A stretch of DNA of 32,415 nucleotides, taken from positions 1-32,415 of the forward strand of contig CAIMBM010000223.1 in NCBI GenBank assembly GCA_903839205.1, read 5' to 3'. Origin of the DNA: an uncultured Holophagaceae bacterium. GTDB taxonomy: Bacteria; Acidobacteriota; Holophagae; Holophagales; Holophagaceae. Of this stretch, positions 28,542-32,415 are shown piece by piece (the stretch's first letter is position 1; every line of letters starts with the position of its first letter). Made by a program: the position numbers and the translations under genes. The notes beneath the pieces are model-generated. The model saw nothing but the letters and a program-made list of their open reading frames with translations. It made no database searches and had not been told where the DNA came from.

Positions 28542-29687
28542 ATGAAGGAGCTTTCGATTCCCCGAGCCAGGCTCATGACGAAGCAGTTCGTGTTGGTGTG
28601 GTCACTCACCTTCGTCACCTTCTTCGCCGCGTTCCAACTTTTCCCCACGGTGCCCCTGCGCCTGCGGGAACTGGGCGCGAGCCTGGCGGAAAGCGGCCGT
28701 TTCATGAGCCTGTTCACCGCCGGCAGCGCCCTGGGGGCGCTCTTCACGGGCCCCCTGGGCGACCGGGTGGGACACCGCCGTCTGGTGGTCACAGCCGCGC
28801 TGCTCTATGCCCTCTTCCTGGGTGCCTACTCCCTGATGTCCCACCGCTGGGGATTCTACGTCCTGGCCATCCCCCACGGCATCGTCTGGTCGGGCCTGCT
28901 GACGGCCACCATGGCGTCACTGGCCCACGTACTGCCCGAGGACCGCCGCGCCGACGGCCTCAGCCTCTACGGCCTCGCCAGTCCCGGTGGCGTCATCGTG
29001 GGCCCGCTGCTGGGCCTATGGATCTTCGAGCGCTGGGGATTCGCTCCCATCGGCTGGTACCTGGCCCTGCTCTTCGTCCTGCTCGGAGCCCTGGCGACGA
29101 CGCTCCCCGTGGATCATCCCCATGGCCGGGCCGAGGGCTTCCGGTGGCCCGACGCCACGGTGGCCACGCCCTGTCTCATCCTGTTCTGCGTGGCCCTGGG
29201 CTACGGCGCCCTGGGCACCTACACGGCCCAGGAGGCCCTGGCCCTGGGGATGCGCCTGCCCTCGGCCTTCCTCTCCTCCATGGCCGTGGGCATGGTGATC
29301 ATGCGCCTGGCCATGCTGCGGCGCGGCTTCGGCCTGCGGCCCATCCGCAAGCTGCCGGGCATGCTGCTGGGAGCCGTCCTGGGCCTGGTCCTGCTGGCCG
29401 CCCTGCCCGGCGGCACCGTGCGCCACGTGGTGGCCGCCCTCCTCTACGGGGCTGGCTACAGCATGTTGCATACCCTCCTCAACGCGAAGCTCCTGGAATC
29501 CACGGATCCCAAGCGGCGCGGATCGGCCTTCGGCGCGCTGCTCTTCGCCTTCGACGCCGGCATCGGCCTCGGCAGCTTCAGCCTGGGCTGGGTCATCGGC
29601 CACCATGGCTACCGCCTGGGCTGGGCCCTGGGCGCCCTGGCCATGCTCGCGGCCCTGCCGCTGGCGTTGAGGCTGAGCCGGGACTGA
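28542..29687 (+). CDS. MFS transporter (paralog 2)
   Basis: FTGPLGDRVGHRR motif; strongly similar along its length to the preceding gene. Alternative ATG at 28575. Confidence 0.88.
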   Translation: MKELSIPRARLMTKQFVLVWSLTFVTFFAAFQLFPTVPLRLRELGASLAESGRFMSLFTAGSALGALFTGPLGDRVGHRRLVVTAALLYALFLGAYSLMSHRWGFYVLAIPHGIVWSGLLTATMASLAHVLPEDRRADGLSLYGLASPGGVIVGPLLGLWIFERWGFAPIGWYLALLFVLLGALATTLPVDHPHGRAEGFRWPDATVATPCLILFCVALGYGALGTYTAQEALALGMRLPSAFLSSMAVGMVIMRLAMLRRGFGLRPIRKLPGMLLGAVLGLVLLAALPGGTVRHVVAALLYGAGYSMLHTLLNAKLLESTDPKRRGSAFGALLFAFDAGIGLGSFSLGWVIGHHGYRLGWALGALAMLAALPLALRLSRD

Positions 29688-30455
29688 TCAGGCTCTGCGG
29701 TGCACTTTGTGCACGGAAGCCTGGTCCAGGCACTTCACGAGCATCTCGTCGATGTTCACGTGGTCGGGCAGCATGAGGCACCAGCGCACGCATTCCGCCA
29801 CATCGAGCGCCGTGAGGGGCTTCACGCCCTGGTAGACGGCCGCGGCCTTGGCATCGTCCTTCATGCGCACGTTGGAAAACTCGGTCTCGGCCATGCCCGG
29901 ATCCACCGAGGTCACGCGGATCTGCTCGCCGTTCAGTTCCAGGCGCAGGCTGTGGGCCATGGCCTTCACGCCGAACTTCGAGGCGCAGTAGACGCTGCCG
30001 CCCTCGTAGGGCTGATGGCCCGCCGTGGAGCCGATGAAGAAGATGTGGCCCCAGCCGGCCTTGCGGAGGTGGGGAAGCCCTGCGCGGACGGTCTTCACCA
30101 CGCCTTCCACGTTGGTGCGCATCATGGCTTCCAGATCCTCGTCCGGCGTCTCCCACATCTTGTAGGTGCCGCTGGCGAGGCCTGCGTTCGCCACCAGCAC
30201 GTGCAACCCGCCCAGGGCGCCTGCGGCGGCCGCCACAAAGGCGTTCACGCTGGCAGTGTCCCGGGTGTCCACGGCGCCGGCAAAGGCCTGGATGCCGTGG
30301 GCTTTCTTGAGTTCATCGGCCAGGGCCTGCACCCGCTCCACCCGGCGGGCCCCCAGCGCGAGATGGCAGCCCTGGGCGGCCAGCAGCCGTGCCATGGCTG
30401 CGCCGAAGCCGCTGGACGCGCCGGTGATGAGGACGATGGGATGCTCGGGACGCAT
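29688..30455 (-). CDS. SDR family oxidoreductase (YdfG-like NADP-dependent 3-hydroxy acid dehydrogenase)
   Basis: VLITGASSGFGAAMARLLA; LVANAGLASG; YCASKFGVKAMAHSLRLEL; VDPGMAETEFSNVR. Confidence 0.9.
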   Translation of the reverse strand: MRPEHPIVLITGASSGFGAAMARLLAAQGCHLALGARRVERVQALADELKKAHGIQAFAGAVDTRDTASVNAFVAAAAGALGGLHVLVANAGLASGTYKMWETPDEDLEAMMRTNVEGVVKTVRAGLPHLRKAGWGHIFFIGSTAGHQPYEGGSVYCASKFGVKAMAHSLRLELNGEQIRVTSVDPGMAETEFSNVRMKDDAKAAAVYQGVKPLTALDVAECVRWCLMLPDHVNIDEMLVKCLDQASVHKVHRRA

Positions 30456-30472
30456 GGGATCTCCGTGGTGGC

Positions 30473-31828
30473 CTACTTGTAGGACCGGTGGAACTCGCCC
30501 AGGGCTTCCACCACCTTCTGGAGCTTCGCCGTGGGCGGCAGGATGGTGGTGCGGAAGTGGGCGGTGCCCTCGGCCTGGCCGAAGCCCGAACCCGGCACGA
30601 CGCAGATGCCCGTCTGCTCCAGGAGGGCCAGGGAGTAATCGAAGTCCGTGCGGCCCGGCGGCAGGGTGATGCAAGGGAAGGCGTACATGGCGCCGGCGAT
30701 GACGTTGCAGGTGATGCCCTCGATGCGGTTCAGGCCCTCGGCCAGCAGGACGGCGCGCTGCCTCAGCGTGTCGAGGATGGCGCCCCTTTCCGCGACGTAG
30801 ACCGCGTGGGATGGCGCGCCCGGTTTCGGCGGGCGGACCATGGCGTAGGTGGAGACCTGGCCCGCCAGATTGGCGCAGAGGCTCACGCTCTGGAGCTTCA
30901 GGATCTGCGCTGCCACGTCGTCCGGAACGTTCCGGTACTCGAAGTAGCCGCCCCGCACCCCGCACTCGCCCAGGAAGCCCTTGGAACAGGAATGGAAGCT
31001 GAAGAGGGATACTGCTTCGGCCCCCGACTCGTGAAGCACCTTCGCGAAGGACACGAAGGTGTCGCCCCTCAGGTAGATGTTCTCCTGGTAGACCTCGTCC
31101 GCCAGGATGGAGAGCCCGTGGGCCTTCGCGAAGTCGATGATCATGGCGATGTTGGCCTCATCCAGCACGGCCCCCGTGGGGTTGCCTGGGTTGATCACGC
31201 AGATGGCCTTCACGTGCGTGCCTTCGGCTTTCGCCTGGACCAGCGATGCCTCCAGCATGGGGCGGCTCAGCTTCCAGCCGTTGGCCTCGTCCAGGAAATA
31301 GGGCACCATCCGCCCCTCGAAAAGGGTGATGCTGGCCGAGTAGAGCGGGTACTGGGGGATGGGGACCATGATGCCGTCCGCGGGGCCGCTGATGAGCAGG
31401 CGCAGGATGGTCTGGACGCCCTTGCTGGCGCCGTCCGTGAGGAAGATGGCGTCGGGATCCACGCCGATATGATCGCGCTCCAGGATGAACGCGGCCACGG
31501 CCTCGCGGATGAAGCGGACACCGCGGCTTTCGCTGTAGGCGCCAAGCCCGTGCTGCGTCCCGGTGAGGAGGCCCTTCGCGGCTTCGACCACGTCCGAAGG
31601 GAAGAAGCCGGGAGCCTGGTCCATGAGCTCCGGGTACTCGCAGAGGGCCAGGATCTGGCGGTTCCAGGTGAGCGCCTTCTGCCCCAGGGACTGGGGGTTG
31701 CCGATGTTGCAGTAGATGATCTCGCGGCCCTGCTTCTCCAGCTCGGCCGCGCGCGCCACGATGGGCCCCCGCACCGCGTACTCGGTTTCAAGGACGGTCT
31801 TCCCTAGGTCGGCTAATCGGATGGTCAT
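30473..31828 (-). CDS. alanine aminotransferase, eukaryotic (GPT/ALT)-like class I PLP enzyme
   Basis: IIYCNIGNPQSLGQKALTWNRQILALCEYPELM; GLGAYSESRGVRFIREAVAAFI; IPQYPLYSASIT; VINPGNPTGAVL; SFHSCSKGFLGECGVRGGY. Confidence 0.88.
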   Translation of the reverse strand: MTIRLADLGKTVLETEYAVRGPIVARAAELEKQGREIIYCNIGNPQSLGQKALTWNRQILALCEYPELMDQAPGFFPSDVVEAAKGLLTGTQHGLGAYSESRGVRFIREAVAAFILERDHIGVDPDAIFLTDGASKGVQTILRLLISGPADGIMVPIPQYPLYSASITLFEGRMVPYFLDEANGWKLSRPMLEASLVQAKAEGTHVKAICVINPGNPTGAVLDEANIAMIIDFAKAHGLSILADEVYQENIYLRGDTFVSFAKVLHESGAEAVSLFSFHSCSKGFLGECGVRGGYFEYRNVPDDVAAQILKLQSVSLCANLAGQVSTYAMVRPPKPGAPSHAVYVAERGAILDTLRQRAVLLAEGLNRIEGITCNVIAGAMYAFPCITLPPGRTDFDYSLALLEQTGICVVPGSGFGQAEGTAHFRTTILPPTAKLQKVVEALGEFHRSYK

Positions 31829-32065
31829 CGGACACCCCAACCTTCAAGTGTACCCTGAAGGCTTAGGGCGCATGACCACACCCGGCCATGCCGCCAGGCA
31901 CCCCTCGCGCGGTGACGTGGGGCGTGGCAATGGGCTCTTTGTGTGATCTTCGTCATCCTACCCGGCGTCAAGGGCCCCGGCTCTTGGTGCTGGACGGGGC
32001 GGCGATAGACTGGGTTTTCAGACCCCTGATCAAGCCACCCCTCCCTCCTTTTTGCAGAGGCATCC

Positions 32066-32415
32066 ATGCTCGGTTTCTCGCTCTCCCCGGAACAACTGGC
32101 CGAGAAGGATCGCGCCCACACCTTCGCCCAGAAGATCATGCGTCCCGTGGCCCGGAAGTACGATGAGACCGGCGAGTGGGCCGTGGATGTCTACAAGGCT
32201 GCCTGGGACTACGGGTACCTGCAGGCCCTCGTGCCTGAGGACTGCGGCGGGCCTGGAGCCAAGCAGGTCGAAGAGTCCATCGTCTGTGAGGAACTGGCCT
32301 GGGGCTGCGCCGGCCTCTACACCTCCATCATGGCCAATGGCCTTGCCATGACGCCCCTGCTGGTGGCGGGCAGCCCCGAGCAGAAGAAGAAGTGGCTGGG
32401 CATGCTGGCCGAGGA
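32066..32415 (+). CDS. acyl-CoA dehydrogenase, N-terminal part (truncated by window end)
   Basis: MLGFSLSPEQLAEKDRAHTFAQKIMRPVARKYDETGEW ... YGYLQALVPEDCGGPGAKQVEESIVCEELAWGCAG; no stop before the edge. Confidence 0.88.
   Translation, partial: MLGFSLSPEQLAEKDRAHTFAQKIMRPVARKYDETGEWAVDVYKAAWDYGYLQALVPEDCGGPGAKQVEESIVCEELAWGCAGLYTSIMANGLAMTPLLVAGSPEQKKKWLGMLAE

Noticed and set aside
30488-31807. 439-aa plus-strand ORF opposite the aminotransferase
   Set aside because: Shadow ORF; the opposite frame has full ALT motifs.

Overview
GC-rich bacterial chromosomal window, about 32.4 kb and densely coded. Gene content and style suggest an Acidobacteriota/Holophagae-like organism, but that is inference only. 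Most of it is housekeeping and core metabolism: ybaK, SDRs, arylamine N-acetyltransferase and DinB proteins, a secreted zincin metalloprotease next to a gamma-glutamyltransferase, an HD-GYP protein, acnB, a ribH-nusB-accB-accC run ending in tRNA-Thr(TGT), bacteriohemerythrin, murJ, lipocalin, a hybrid histidine kinase, an acyl-CoA carboxylase beta subunit, two tandem paralogous MFS transporters, a eukaryotic-type alanine aminotransferase, and a truncated acyl-CoA dehydrogenase. The most interesting locus is at 19.5-21.9 kb. It encodes a multiheme cytochrome c with seven CX2CH motifs plus one C-terminal CX15CH motif, which is the heme-binding signature of MccA-type octaheme heme-copper sulfite reductases. 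No mccB/C/D or dedicated heme lyase partners are nearby. The gene is preceded by an unusual AT-rich leader of about 200 bp with an inverted repeat, hairpins and a possible micro-ORF. No CRISPR array, IS element or prophage was seen.
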